Source: Butyrivibrio sp. (GTDB lineage Bacteria > Bacillota > Clostridia > Lachnospirales > Lachnospiraceae). From it: a stretch of DNA of 57,234 nucleotides. This document shows positions 44,767 through 53,681 of this stretch, one piece after another. Both the position numbers and the translations under genes were made by a program. Under the pieces are notes generated by a model that did no database searches, was not told the origin of the DNA, and saw only the letters and a program-made list of their open reading frames with translations. Within the stretch, counting starts at the first letter, position 1, and the number at the start of each line of letters is the position of its first letter. The DNA lies in assembly GCA_017413105.1 (NCBI GenBank), contig JAFPVA010000231.1, positions 1-57,234 of the forward strand. Reading direction: 5' to 3'.

Positions 44767-45708
44767 ATGAAAAAGAACGCTAAAGGGCGTCCGAAGCAGA
44801 GTTTTGGCGTATACATGAAAAAGTACTGGCAGTTATACGCAATGCTGTTTCTGCCACTTCTATACCTGGTGGTATTTAAGTACGCGCCAATGGTCTATGT
44901 ACAGATCGCATTTAAAAAGTACAGTCTGGTGAAGAGCATCTGGGAGCTTCCACTGGCCGATAATCACGGTTTCGAGTTCTTCATCAAAGCTTTTAAGAAC
45001 AACGATTTCAAGTATGCTTTGAGGAACACACTTACACTTAACTTACTGGATCTTATTTTTGGATTCCCGGCACCTATTATTTTTGCCCTGATCCTGAATG
45101 AGCTGTGCTTCAAGAACTACAAGAAGGTAGTGCAGACAATTGCTTACATGCCTCACTTCCTTTCATGGGTCATCATCTACAGTTTGGCTCTGCAGCTCCT
45201 TGCTCCAACAGATGGTCTTGTAAATATGGTCATCAACAAGCTTGGTGGCGAGTCAATTCCGTTCCTTAATGATGCAAAGCACTGGATCGGAAGCTATATC
45301 GGTTTTGGTATCTGGCAGAACTTTGGATGGGGTTCAATCGTATATCTTGCAGCCATTGCAGGTATCAACCCTGAGCTTTACGAGGCTGCTTCAGTAGATG
45401 GAGCCGGCAGATTCCGCAAGATGTGGCACATCACACTTCCGGGAATCAAGCCTACTATCGTAGTACTTCTTATCATGAGCCTTGGTAATATCCTTGGCGG
45501 TGGTTTTGACCGTCCATTCGCTTTCCAGAACAACCTGGTAATGCGTGTGGCAGACGTTATCGCAACCTTCGTATACAGAGTCGGTATTAAAGGACTCCAG
45601 TTCTCCCTGACGACTGCGGTTGGTTTGTTCCAGTCACTGGTAGGAATCATCTTCCTGCTTATGGCAAACTTTATCTCCCGCAGGCTCGGTGAGAGAGGAA
45701 TCTGGTAA
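44767..45708 (+). CDS. ABC sugar transporter permease (LplB-like)
   Basis: 313 residues with six membrane helices and the EAA loop EAASVDGAGRFRKMWHITLPGIKPT typical of binding-protein-dependent permeases. It belongs to the LplB/AguF group found with aldouronate and xylo-oligosaccharide importers. ATG 44767 is chosen because AGGAGG lies 6 bases upstream; an in-frame ATG at 44761 touches the ribosome site and is too close. It lies 21 bases after GH115 and 15 before its partner permease. Confidence 0.93.
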   Translation: MKKNAKGRPKQSFGVYMKKYWQLYAMLFLPLLYLVVFKYAPMVYVQIAFKKYSLVKSIWELPLADNHGFEFFIKAFKNNDFKYALRNTLTLNLLDLIFGFPAPIIFALILNELCFKNYKKVVQTIAYMPHFLSWVIIYSLALQLLAPTDGLVNMVINKLGGESIPFLNDAKHWIGSYIGFGIWQNFGWGSIVYLAAIAGINPELYEAASVDGAGRFRKMWHITLPGIKPTIVVLLIMSLGNILGGGFDRPFAFQNNLVMRVADVIATFVYRVGIKGLQFSLTTAVGLFQSLVGIIFLLMANFISRRLGERGIW

Positions 45709-45723
45709 GGAGGTGCGAAGAAT

Positions 45724-46596
45724 ATGAAAATTAAATCTGGTGCAGACAAAGCCTGGGATATGGTATTCGTAATTTTCTGCCTTATTATCAGTGCAATGTG
45801 TATCATCCCAATGTTAAATCTTCTTGCCAAGTCCCTTAGTGGAACGGATTTCCTGGTAAGAAACGAAGTTTATCTTTTGCCTAAGGGCTTTAACCTTAAT
45901 GCTTATTCAACAGTACTTAAGGATCCTAAATATATCAGAGCGTTCGTGTGGACAGTATTTCTTACAATCGTATGCACAATACTTTCACTGTCCATGACAA
46001 CACTGTGTGCGTTCCCGCTTATTTTTGAGAACCTTCGCGGTAGAAAAGCCATCAATATCTTCATTACTATCACGATGTTTTTCAACGCAGGAACAATCCC
46101 GAACTACCTGCTTATGCAGAAGCTCCACCTTTTAAGTAACCCATTGGTACTTATCCTGCCCGGTGTCTTAAGCGTTTACAACATGATCATCATGAGGAGT
46201 TTCTTCTATGGAATTCCGGACAGCTTGAGAGAATCGGCAGAGATTGACGGAGCTACATTCTTTGAAATTTTATGGCTTATCTATATTCCGCTTTCCAAGC
46301 CTGTTATGGCTACACTGGCTCTTTTCTATGCAGTAGGAAGATGGAACGGATATTCAGATGCGTTGATGTACATGAGAGATGACAAGTTCTATACACTGCA
46401 GCTTCTTCTGTACAACATCATCAACAACATCAACCAGGTTGAGGTTGCTACACAGGAAGGCTTCTCAACACCGGGACTTTCAGCATCCCTTAAGGCTGCG
46501 ATCGTAATGTTCTCTACAATCCCGATCCTGTGCATCTACCCGTTCCTGCAGAAGTACTTCATCCACGGCGTTACAATGGGCGCCGTCAAAGAGTGA
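45724..46596 (+). CDS. ABC sugar transporter permease (LplC/AguG-like)
   Basis: 290 residues with six membrane helices and the EAA motif ESAEIDGATFFEILWLIYIPLSKPV. It is the usual partner of an LplB-type permease. ATG 45724 follows AAGGAGG. It is followed by a 276-base gap with a nested RNA-like structure before the solute-binding protein gene, an uncommon place for that gene, which usually precedes the permeases. Confidence 0.93.
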   Translation: MKIKSGADKAWDMVFVIFCLIISAMCIIPMLNLLAKSLSGTDFLVRNEVYLLPKGFNLNAYSTVLKDPKYIRAFVWTVFLTIVCTILSLSMTTLCAFPLIFENLRGRKAINIFITITMFFNAGTIPNYLLMQKLHLLSNPLVLILPGVLSVYNMIIMRSFFYGIPDSLRESAEIDGATFFEILWLIYIPLSKPVMATLALFYAVGRWNGYSDALMYMRDDKFYTLQLLLYNIINNINQVEVATQEGFSTPGLSASLKAAIVMFSTIPILCIYPFLQKYFIHGVTMGAVKE

Positions 46597-46668
46597 TCGG
46601 AATAACAGACCGATATATCCCGGGACAGACATTAAATATTTGAGAACCGGGAAAAATACATGAAATTT

Positions 46669-46807
46669 CTGCCGCTCAACCGGCAACAAGATGTACATAA
46701 GGAGCAATTTTTGATCTACGGAGACAAGACAAACCCTATGGTTTGGCTTGTCGAAGTGTCCAGATCAATGAGCGACGATGTACATCTGTGCCGAAGGAAG
46801 GCGGCAG
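46669..46807 (+). ncRNA. Candidate structured leader/processing RNA upstream of the solute-binding protein gene
   Basis: Five nested pairings are visible by eye. CTGCCG (46669-46674) pairs with CGGCAG (46802-46807), CGGCA (46681-46685) with TGCCG (46789-46793), AGATGTACAT (46689-46698) with ATGTACATCT (46778-46787), and TTGATCT (46711-46717) with AGATCAA (46762-46768, extended by GGA/TCC). The apical stem 46723-46735 pairs with 46740-46752, 12 of 13 pairs, around a CTAT loop. The two outer arms can also pair locally. There is no T-run after it, so it does not look like a simple terminator. The stem ends 65 bases before the ATG of the solute-binding protein. A stabilising or processing hairpin between permease and binding-protein mRNA, or an unknown leader RNA, is inferred. 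Confidence 0.55.
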
Positions 46808-46872
46808 GTATACAATGGATGTTTACCCATGGTGGGTTCACATATTTTTAATTACTTATGGAGGTAATGGTT

Positions 46873-48603
46873 ATGAAGAAAAAGGTATTATCTATGTTTC
46901 TTGCATCTGCTATGGCACTTTCAGTAGTAGCCTGCGGATCATCAAACACAAGTGCTGACACATCAGCACCCGCATCTGATGCAGCTCCTAAGACAGAGAC
47001 AGCAGCAGAGACAAAGACAGAAACTACTGAGACAGCAGCAGAGCCTGCAGTAGCTTCAGAGCTTACAGATGGTAAGTTCGCAGAAACAAGACAGATCACA
47101 GTTGAGATCTACGACAGAGGAAATGACGGCGGTTCAGATCCTGAGAACAACATGTACACAGAGTACATCAAGAAGGGAATGCTTGAGGCACACAACGTAG
47201 AAGTTACCTTCAAGAAGGTTCCTAGATGGACAGAGGTTGATGATATCAACAACCTTCTTGCAGCTGGCGAAGCTCCTGATATCTGCGTAACATACAGCTA
47301 TCCTACAGTTCTTACATACGCTCAGATGGGCGGTGTTATTGATCTTAGCGAGATGATCGAGACTTACAAGGCAGATCTTCCAAATCTTTGGGGATGGCTT
47401 GGCGACACAAACATGCTTTGGGACAAAGATCCTAAGACAGGTGAGGTTTGGGCTCTTGAAGGAAAGAGAGCAGAGCAGCAGAGAATCGTAACCTTCGTTC
47501 GTCAGGACTGGCTTGATAAGCTTGGACTTAAGGCTCCTACAACAACTCAGGAGTTCGAGGACATGCTTGTAGCATTCAAGGACAATGCTGATACACTTCT
47601 TGGCAGCGATGCCTCCAAGATGGTTCCTTTCTCAACAAGCTATGATGTAGGTTGGAGAGCATCTAACATCATCACATCTTACATGGATCCTGCTATCACA
47701 GATAAAGAGTACTACATCAACGGATTTGATGACAGAATGGTTACACAGGCTTCAACAAAGGAAGCTGTTAGGCTTCTTAACAAGTGGTACAACGCAGGCC
47801 TTATGTGGAAAGATTTCGTTCTTTACGGAAGTGGCGACACAACTGAGGACGATATGATCAAGGCTGGTTACGTTGGAGCATTCCAGCACAACTGGGATTA
47901 TGTATTCAGAAACGGTGAAGATTCAATCAACGCTAACCTTAAGAGAAACGTAGGCGAAGATGCTAAGTTCGTTCCTGTTGACTGCTTCCAGAACTCAGCA
48001 GGCAAGTATTCAAAGTGGCTCTATTCTTCAGCTGGTGACAGAAAGCTCTTCTTCCCAACAACAAACGATGAGCCTCTTGCATCTCTTCTTTACCTCGACT
48101 ACATCTCACAGCCTGACGTAATCAAGTACCTCCAGGCAGGTGAAGAGGGCGTTACACACCAAGTTCTTGACAGCGGCGCTATCCAGATCATCGCAGCTAC
48201 AGGAGATGCAATCCAGAACTCCGGTAAGAACATCGACTACACAATCACATGTAACGGAACATATTTTGGTGATCAGAAGCTTGCTGACCTTTCAATCGCT
48301 TATGGTTATGCTGAGGCAGATCCTGAGCTTGTAAGCCAGGCAGACAAGATCTCAAAGGCTGACGGACTTTCACCTAAGAACGTTAACGTTGGTGTTATCG
48401 AGGCTGAGGCCGGTGTAGGTGATACACTTTCAGCTAAGAGAGATCAGATCTATGACAACGCTGTAGTAGCTGCAGAAGCTGACTTCGATTCAACATGGGA
48501 TAGCTTCATGGCAGATTACCTCTCAGCAGGTGGACAGGCAATCATGGACGAGAGAGCAGCTAAGTGGGCTGAGTACTTCGGCGACGCTGATATGCTTCCA
48601 TAA
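46873..48603 (+). CDS. Extracellular solute-binding lipoprotein for xylo-oligosaccharides
   Basis: 576 residues from ATG 46873, set by TGGAGGTAA. The lipoprotein signal MKKKVLSMFLASAMALSVVAC has its lipobox Cys at 21, followed by a Ser/Thr/Ala/Glu-rich linker (about 22-62). The rest is a type 1 binding protein of the LplA/AguE group: AAGEAPDICVTYSYPTVLTYAQMGGVIDLSEM, and the KWYNAGLMWKDFV and NYLQ-type segments. It captures oligosaccharides at the cell surface and hands them to the two permeases encoded upstream. Codons are strongly biased toward a small set, as in highly expressed genes. Confidence 0.92.
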   Translation: MKKKVLSMFLASAMALSVVACGSSNTSADTSAPASDAAPKTETAAETKTETTETAAEPAVASELTDGKFAETRQITVEIYDRGNDGGSDPENNMYTEYIKKGMLEAHNVEVTFKKVPRWTEVDDINNLLAAGEAPDICVTYSYPTVLTYAQMGGVIDLSEMIETYKADLPNLWGWLGDTNMLWDKDPKTGEVWALEGKRAEQQRIVTFVRQDWLDKLGLKAPTTTQEFEDMLVAFKDNADTLLGSDASKMVPFSTSYDVGWRASNIITSYMDPAITDKEYYINGFDDRMVTQASTKEAVRLLNKWYNAGLMWKDFVLYGSGDTTEDDMIKAGYVGAFQHNWDYVFRNGEDSINANLKRNVGEDAKFVPVDCFQNSAGKYSKWLYSSAGDRKLFFPTTNDEPLASLLYLDYISQPDVIKYLQAGEEGVTHQVLDSGAIQIIAATGDAIQNSGKNIDYTITCNGTYFGDQKLADLSIAYGYAEADPELVSQADKISKADGLSPKNVNVGVIEAEAGVGDTLSAKRDQIYDNAVVAAEADFDSTWDSFMADYLSAGGQAIMDERAAKWAEYFGDADMLP

Positions 48604-48647
48604 TCCGGTTCCGAATGAATTGATAGCATAGTCATAATAAGAAATTC

Positions 48648-48680
48648 AAAGGGCGTCTCGCAATTGCGAGGCGCCCTTTT
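48648..48680. terminator. Bidirectional terminator between SBP and the ABC/CPBP gene
   Basis: AAAGGGCG-T-CTCGC (48648-48660) pairs with GCGAG-G-CGCCCTTT (from 48666) around AATT with one G:T pair, with T-rich ends on both strands. Confidence 0.9.
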
Positions 48681-48704
48681 GATGGGTAATTGGTAATTTA
48701 TCTG

Positions 48705-51014
48705 TTATCCTAACAATACCGGTGCAAATAAGTTGTACAGCATCATCAGGACACAAACAGCAATAAAGAAAAGTGTACCGGAGTTAGCAAAAGCAATGGA
48801 TGAAATATCTTTTGACGAAACTTCATTACGGGCAGGTTTAAAAGTAATGTCTCTCTTTATTAAAGTATGGATTATTGAAACGATGCCAAGAGCAAACATT
48901 CCGTAGGAGAAATACTTATAAACTTCCGGTGCCAAAGGCGCTAAAACCGATGAAGTAGAGTTGATTATAAAGTGGATTATGATAGTCAGGAGCACGTTTC
49001 CTGTTCTTACATACACATATCCAAGTACAACACCGATAGCAAATGCATAGAAGATCTGATACAGATTGCAGTGGAATAATCCAAAGGCTATGGAGGAATA
49101 CATTATCGCGGTCAGCTCTCCGTATCTGCGGGTTCTGTCGATTATAAGCTTTCTGAACACCAACTCTTCAAATATCGGGGCGAGGACTGCAACCATCAGC
49201 ATTGCCAGAGGATTGTCTCCGGAAAGAAATACGTTGATGCCATTTTCCGCTTCGCCGCCTGTCATTTTGGATGCCAGGAAGCTGCTTAGGTTTCCGAGGG
49301 CAACTGCTATAGGGAAGACCATAAATACGGCTCTAAGGTACTGGCTTTTTGTAATGTGATCTTTTACTACAAGTTTGGAATCATCGGTAAGTTTCATGAC
49401 CAGTGTACAGATAGGAACTGCGATTATGTACATACAAATGATGTTGTTCAGGGTCAAAAACTGCGGATTCTCATACATTGACATAAGATCTGTATGACTT
49501 CTTGCTGCCATAATGTTGGCTACAACGCTTCCCACAAGGCCTCCGATGGCATTTGCTCCAAGCATCAGTGCCAGGAGGGCAAAGCCCACAATAGTGTAGG
49601 TTTTCTTGGCGCTGTCTTGATTTCCGTAGGCTGTTACATCTAAAACTTTTTCGGTCTCTTCTTCTTTGTCTGCTTTATAGGTTACCTTACCGGTAATAGC
49701 GGATATAATCTCTTCGAAGATTCCTTTGGTGCCTCTTCTGAACAGCCTGTTCTTGTAAACCCTTCCGGTAAGAATTGCCAGCATAACTGTAAAGAACAGC
49801 AGCAGACCAAGATATAAAAGAAATTCCAAAGGACTTATTTTTGCAGCCAGCACATCTCCCGATAAAACAAAGGATGATGTGAAAGGTATTACCCTTATGA
49901 TAATCAGACCAAGTTTGGAATTATCCGTGAACATCGGAATGTACATGGATAAAAGAAATCCTGCAAGCATCGTCATTACGGATAATCCGTTGGTCTGTGT
50001 CAGGTCCTCTGCAGTAGCTGCAAATGAAGCAAACAGGGCAGATACGAAGCAGTAGAACAGGAAAGATGCCAGCAGCGCAATTATCGAAAGAACCATAAGG
50101 AATACAAAATTGTGTGAAACTCCGCCTTCGGGAAGAGCATCTACAAACATGGAAATCAGGTTTTTATCGTTTTTGCCTGCGACAGCAGTAATGATGCTAT
50201 TGCTGATTAGTAGTCCGCTGAAACCGCAAGCAAGCCATATGCCAATCTGTATCAGCGCTTCACAGAAGATTGCTGCAACTTTACCGAATACGATTCCTGA
50301 GGGCTCCGAAAGTGTCAGCAGATATTCCATGAGTTTGGAGGTCTTTTCAGAACTGATCACCTGACCAATACTCTGGCTGTAGAACAAGATCATGAAGTAT
50401 AAAAACATCATAACAGCCAGTGGAATCAGTGAAATTAAGATGGAAGTATTTTCGGCTTCCTCGGATTCTTCAGCTTTTACTTCATCGAAATGAACTTCAC
50501 TGATAGCCATTTTCAGCTTATCTTCGGAAATTCCGGTGCTTTTTATCTTTGCATTTTTTACTGTTTCCTTAAACCTGCTTGCAAAAGAATAGCTCTCGTC
50601 GCTACTTATAGTACTTACTTCCGGGATATAGAGCTTTAAGTTGCAGCTTTCATCACCTTCGGATATTTCAAGTATCAGCGAGTGTTCAGCATCTTCCCCG
50701 AGAGAAGCCGGATCTGCGGCGGCTTCAAGGGCGCTTCGTCCTGTTATTTCTTTAATGTTAAGGAACGGATAATCTTCCCCGTGCTTTTTTACAAATTGAT
50801 CCGCATCCAGAGAAAGACCGGTTTCATTGATTATGTATACAGGACCCAGGTTTTTTACCTTAGATTCTCTGTCAAAAGAGCCGGATACAAGAATGTTGGT
50901 TGCGGCTATAGCAATCAGGACTACTAAACCTGTAATTGCTGTTGAAGTGATGAATTTCGAGCCTTTAAGGCCCTGTTTTAAGGTGAATTTTAGTATTTTA
51001 AGCCAGTTTTTCAT
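48705..51014 (-). CDS. ABC-2 permease fused to a CPBP intramembrane protease
   Basis: 769 residues. The first part (about 1-440) is an ABC-2/NatB-type permease: an N-terminal helix, a large extracellular region (about 45-195) and six helices with SQSIGQVISSEKTSKLMEYLL. The second part (about 490-769) is a CPBP/Abi-type intramembrane protease with the EE-x3-R motif EELVFRK (Glu near 613), FGLFHCN and the third His in ILHFIINSTSS-like TIIIHFIIN. Such proteases cut or process membrane peptides, often for self-immunity. Both domains look complete. A similar ABC-2/CPBP fusion is annotated in other Firmicutes. It overlaps the upstream permease stop by 4 bases on the minus strand. Confidence 0.85.
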   Translation of the reverse strand: MKNWLKILKFTLKQGLKGSKFITSTAITGLVVLIAIAATNILVSGSFDRESKVKNLGPVYIINETGLSLDADQFVKKHGEDYPFLNIKEITGRSALEAAADPASLGEDAEHSLILEISEGDESCNLKLYIPEVSTISSDESYSFASRFKETVKNAKIKSTGISEDKLKMAISEVHFDEVKAEESEEAENTSILISLIPLAVMMFLYFMILFYSQSIGQVISSEKTSKLMEYLLTLSEPSGIVFGKVAAIFCEALIQIGIWLACGFSGLLISNSIITAVAGKNDKNLISMFVDALPEGGVSHNFVFLMVLSIIALLASFLFYCFVSALFASFAATAEDLTQTNGLSVMTMLAGFLLSMYIPMFTDNSKLGLIIIRVIPFTSSFVLSGDVLAAKISPLEFLLYLGLLLFFTVMLAILTGRVYKNRLFRRGTKGIFEEIISAITGKVTYKADKEEETEKVLDVTAYGNQDSAKKTYTIVGFALLALMLGANAIGGLVGSVVANIMAARSHTDLMSMYENPQFLTLNNIICMYIIAVPICTLVMKLTDDSKLVVKDHITKSQYLRAVFMVFPIAVALGNLSSFLASKMTGGEAENGINVFLSGDNPLAMLMVAVLAPIFEELVFRKLIIDRTRRYGELTAIMYSSIAFGLFHCNLYQIFYAFAIGVVLGYVYVRTGNVLLTIIIHFIINSTSSVLAPLAPEVYKYFSYGMFALGIVSIIHTLIKRDITFKPARNEVSSKDISSIAFANSGTLFFIAVCVLMMLYNLFAPVLLG

Positions 51015-52396
51015 GCGACCACCTGCTTCTTCATAAGTGCAATAATGTCTTTAGCCTGGAGTCGTTTTCCTTGGAAAAGAAGCATAGACTCATAAACTGC
51101 TGATGCCAGAACGAAAGTGATTATTGTAAATATGACATTGATAATAAGAGCTATAAATCCGGTAAGGATGCTGATCTTCCCTGTTATCAAAAGAGCAGGA
51201 GTCAGAAAAGCACCTGTGAGAGGGAACATGGCACAGAAATTCATAAATCCTTCCGTATTGCTGGAATTGAGCATCATGATGATGAGAGCCATGTCCGTAT
51301 AGACGCATACCACCAGGATCAGGCTGTAAAATTTGTAGGCATCCTGGAGTTCGTCAAGTTTGGAGACACTTGCTCCGGTCACAGCGCCTATTATTGCGAA
51401 AAGAGCCAGGCCTACCAGGATGTACAAAACAGCTATTGCTGCCTGGGAGAAAGAAATTGATTCCCAGAAGGATGAAACTACAACCATGTTACTGGAGGCG
51501 CTGTCGGCAGCTGCGCTCTCTGCGGAGATGCGGTCTGCAGCAAGGAACAGGCTCACAACCTGGGACAAAAAGTAGCAGGAATAGGATGCAAAGGTCATAA
51601 TAAGTGTTTCAGCCATTCTTGCGGCAATCTTTCCCGATAATAAGGAAAGAGGTCTTGTTCCTGTGAGCAGGAATTCAATTACTCTTGAGGATTTTTCTGT
51701 GGCAACGGAAGTGGCAACATTGCTGGAAGACATGTTTATGAAAAAGAATACAAGGAAAAGTCCTCCCAGCAGTACGGTATAGTCATTTTCTGAAATGGCA
51801 CCGGAATCCTCCACAAAAGAACCATCCTTGGCTGTTTTCATGACGGTCACATCGATTTTCTGTGACATATACTCATAGTCTTCGTCGCTTACGCCCAGAT
51901 TTTTGAGGGCTTCTTCTCTGAAGAACTCCAGATAGTCATCCTCAAAGCTTTTCAGTGTGTCTTTATTTATCCCGGACTTGTCTGAATGGAGAATTGTTAC
52001 GTCAAAGCCATCTTCGACATCATACTCGACTTTCATGATAATATCCCTGTGATCTTTGGTTTCCTTAAGGCTTTCGACAGCGCCTTCATAGGACAGGTCA
52101 GAGTTTGCGATAAAAGAAACATCGGCGTACTTTTCCGAAGCGTTCATTGCTTTATAGTCTAAAGAAAGATCTGTTTCATTATAAATATATACGGTTTCTA
52201 TTTCCGATTTTTGCGGTGCATTATCTGAAGTATCTTTTGCACCTCTGATATTTCCGATGATGATCATGGCAGGTGTGGTGAAAAAGGCAAGAGCACATAC
52301 TATGCCAAGGAAGATCTTAAAGGCCGGCTTTGTGACGCCTGTCATGAACTCAAATAAAAAGACTTGTTTAAATCCTCTGAATTCATTTTTATTCAC
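51011..52396 (-). CDS. ABC-2 permease (NatB-like)
   Basis: 461 residues. An N-terminal helix (about 28-50), a long extracellular region (about 55-205) and five or six C-terminal helices form the type-2 exporter permease layout (NatB/YhaP type), with the conserved SVATEKSSRVIEFLLTGTRPLSLLSGK segment. It overlaps the ATPase stop and the fused permease start, so the three genes are co-translated. Export of Na+ as in NatAB or of peptides is possible. Confidence 0.88.
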   Translation of the reverse strand: MNKNEFRGFKQVFLFEFMTGVTKPAFKIFLGIVCALAFFTTPAMIIIGNIRGAKDTSDNAPQKSEIETVYIYNETDLSLDYKAMNASEKYADVSFIANSDLSYEGAVESLKETKDHRDIIMKVEYDVEDGFDVTILHSDKSGINKDTLKSFEDDYLEFFREEALKNLGVSDEDYEYMSQKIDVTVMKTAKDGSFVEDSGAISENDYTVLLGGLFLVFFFINMSSSNVATSVATEKSSRVIEFLLTGTRPLSLLSGKIAARMAETLIMTFASYSCYFLSQVVSLFLAADRISAESAAADSASSNMVVVSSFWESISFSQAAIAVLYILVGLALFAIIGAVTGASVSKLDELQDAYKFYSLILVVCVYTDMALIIMMLNSSNTEGFMNFCAMFPLTGAFLTPALLITGKISILTGFIALIINVIFTIITFVLASAVYESMLLFQGKRLQAKDIIALMKKQVVA

Positions 52397-53372
52397 TTAC
52401 GACTTCCTCCATTGGTTCAACTGATGTATCCGGTGTGTTATCTTCCACAGCTCCGCCTACGCTCTCAATGAAGATCTCGTGGAGGGAAGGTTCTCTGAGC
52501 TCGAATCTTACGATGGTCTTGTTGGTATCGGTGAGCTGTTTTAAGAGATTTCTTGCCTCTGACTCATCGTTTACTCGAAGCTGAATTCCCGCAGGAGTAT
52601 CGTTAACAACCTTGATGCCAAGTGCGCTGATGGTGTCTGAAATTTCCTCATCACACTTAACAAAGAGGTTTACACGTCCGTAGGATTTTTTGATCTCATT
52701 AAGATTGCCGTGAACAACTGCCTTTCCTCTGTTGAGAATGGTGATGTCCTCACAGAATTCCTCAATGACCGGCATCTGGTGAGATGACATGATGATATAT
52801 TTCTTTTTATCTATTTCTTCGTGGATAACGCTCTTGAAAAGATCTGTATTTACAGGATCAAGACCTGAAAGAGGCTCATCCAGAATAAGGAACTCAGGCT
52901 CTGAGATAAGGGCAGCCATGAGCTGGATCTTCTGCTGATTTCCCTTTGACAGCTGGTCAGCGAGAGTGGGTTTGAACTTCTTTCCCTTCTTTCTCTCAGG
53001 GAAAAGATATTCAGTCACCTGAAGCCTTTCGCCCCAGTATTTTATCCTCTCCATTGCAGTATCTGTGGATAATCCCTTGAGGGATGCAAAATAAAGAAGC
53101 TGATCCATGATAGGGTATTTAGGATACAATCCTCTTTCTTCTGCAAGATAACCCACATTTACCTTGCGGGTATCAAAGTCTTCTCCATTTAAAAGAACTT
53201 CGCCGTGATCTCTTGAAAGTATTCCGAGCATCATGCGGATAGAAGTTGATTTGCCTGCGCCGTTTGTTCCAAGAAGCGCATATACGCCGGGCTCTCTAAG
53301 TTCAAATGAAAGATCTTCAACAGCCTGTTTTTCCCCAAATTTCTTTTGTAAATGTTTTACTTCAAATGCCAT
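52389..53372 (-). CDS. ABC exporter ATP-binding protein (NatA-like)
   Basis: 327 residues. ATG 53372 follows GGAGGAGTTAC on the minus strand; the longer reading is not credible. Walker A GTNGAGKST (near 40), Q-loop, signature LSKGNQQKIQ, Walker B LILDEPLSGLD and the H-loop SSHQM are all present. The C-terminal domain (about 225-315) resembles the DUF4162 domain of NatA-type ATPases, and an acidic tail follows. It powers the two permeases downstream. Confidence 0.93.
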   Translation of the reverse strand: MAFEVKHLQKKFGEKQAVEDLSFELREPGVYALLGTNGAGKSTSIRMMLGILSRDHGEVLLNGEDFDTRKVNVGYLAEERGLYPKYPIMDQLLYFASLKGLSTDTAMERIKYWGERLQVTEYLFPERKKGKKFKPTLADQLSKGNQQKIQLMAALISEPEFLILDEPLSGLDPVNTDLFKSVIHEEIDKKKYIIMSSHQMPVIEEFCEDITILNRGKAVVHGNLNEIKKSYGRVNLFVKCDEEISDTISALGIKVVNDTPAGIQLRVNDESEARNLLKQLTDTNKTIVRFELREPSLHEIFIESVGGAVEDNTPDTSVEPMEEVVSE

Positions 53373-53419
53373 GTAACTCCTCCTAGCTAAAACTAATGCT
53401 GTTATTGTTTTAAGACTCC

Positions 53420-53448
53420 ATTGTAACAAAATTTCACAGAAACTCCAA
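53420..53448 (-). promoter_or_regulatory. Promoter of the NatA-like operon
   Basis: On the minus strand TTGGAG (53443-53448), 17 bases, TACAAT (53420-53425). It lies about 48 bases upstream of the ATPase start. Confidence 0.6.
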
Positions 53449-53681
53449 CAAAAAAATCAAGGAAATACGCATAAATTATAGGTTTAAACGGAAACTCAAT
53501 CAATAAAATACAACATTTCAAGCATTCGTGCCAGGGGGTTCGCAAGTATTAAGATGATGAAGGCAAAAAATGGTAAGAAATGGGAACCGCCTCTATGTGA
53601 AAATATATAATGCAAAACGATGAAAACAAGGTAATAGGCGAATTACTTATTACTGCAAATACTTGAACAAAGGGGATAAAT
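53449..53681. other. Divergent intergenic region before GH3 xylosidase
   Basis: An A+T-rich stretch without gene. A TATAAT box (53606-53611) on the plus strand has no clear -35 partner. GTAATA (53630 onward) and TATTAC form an imperfect dyad just before the GH3 ribosome site. Nothing else was recognised. Confidence 0.4.

Noticed and set aside
46660-46851. 63-codon open frame across the structured leader
   Set aside because: No recognised protein features; the nested pairings explain the sequence better, and no strong ribosome site precedes it.
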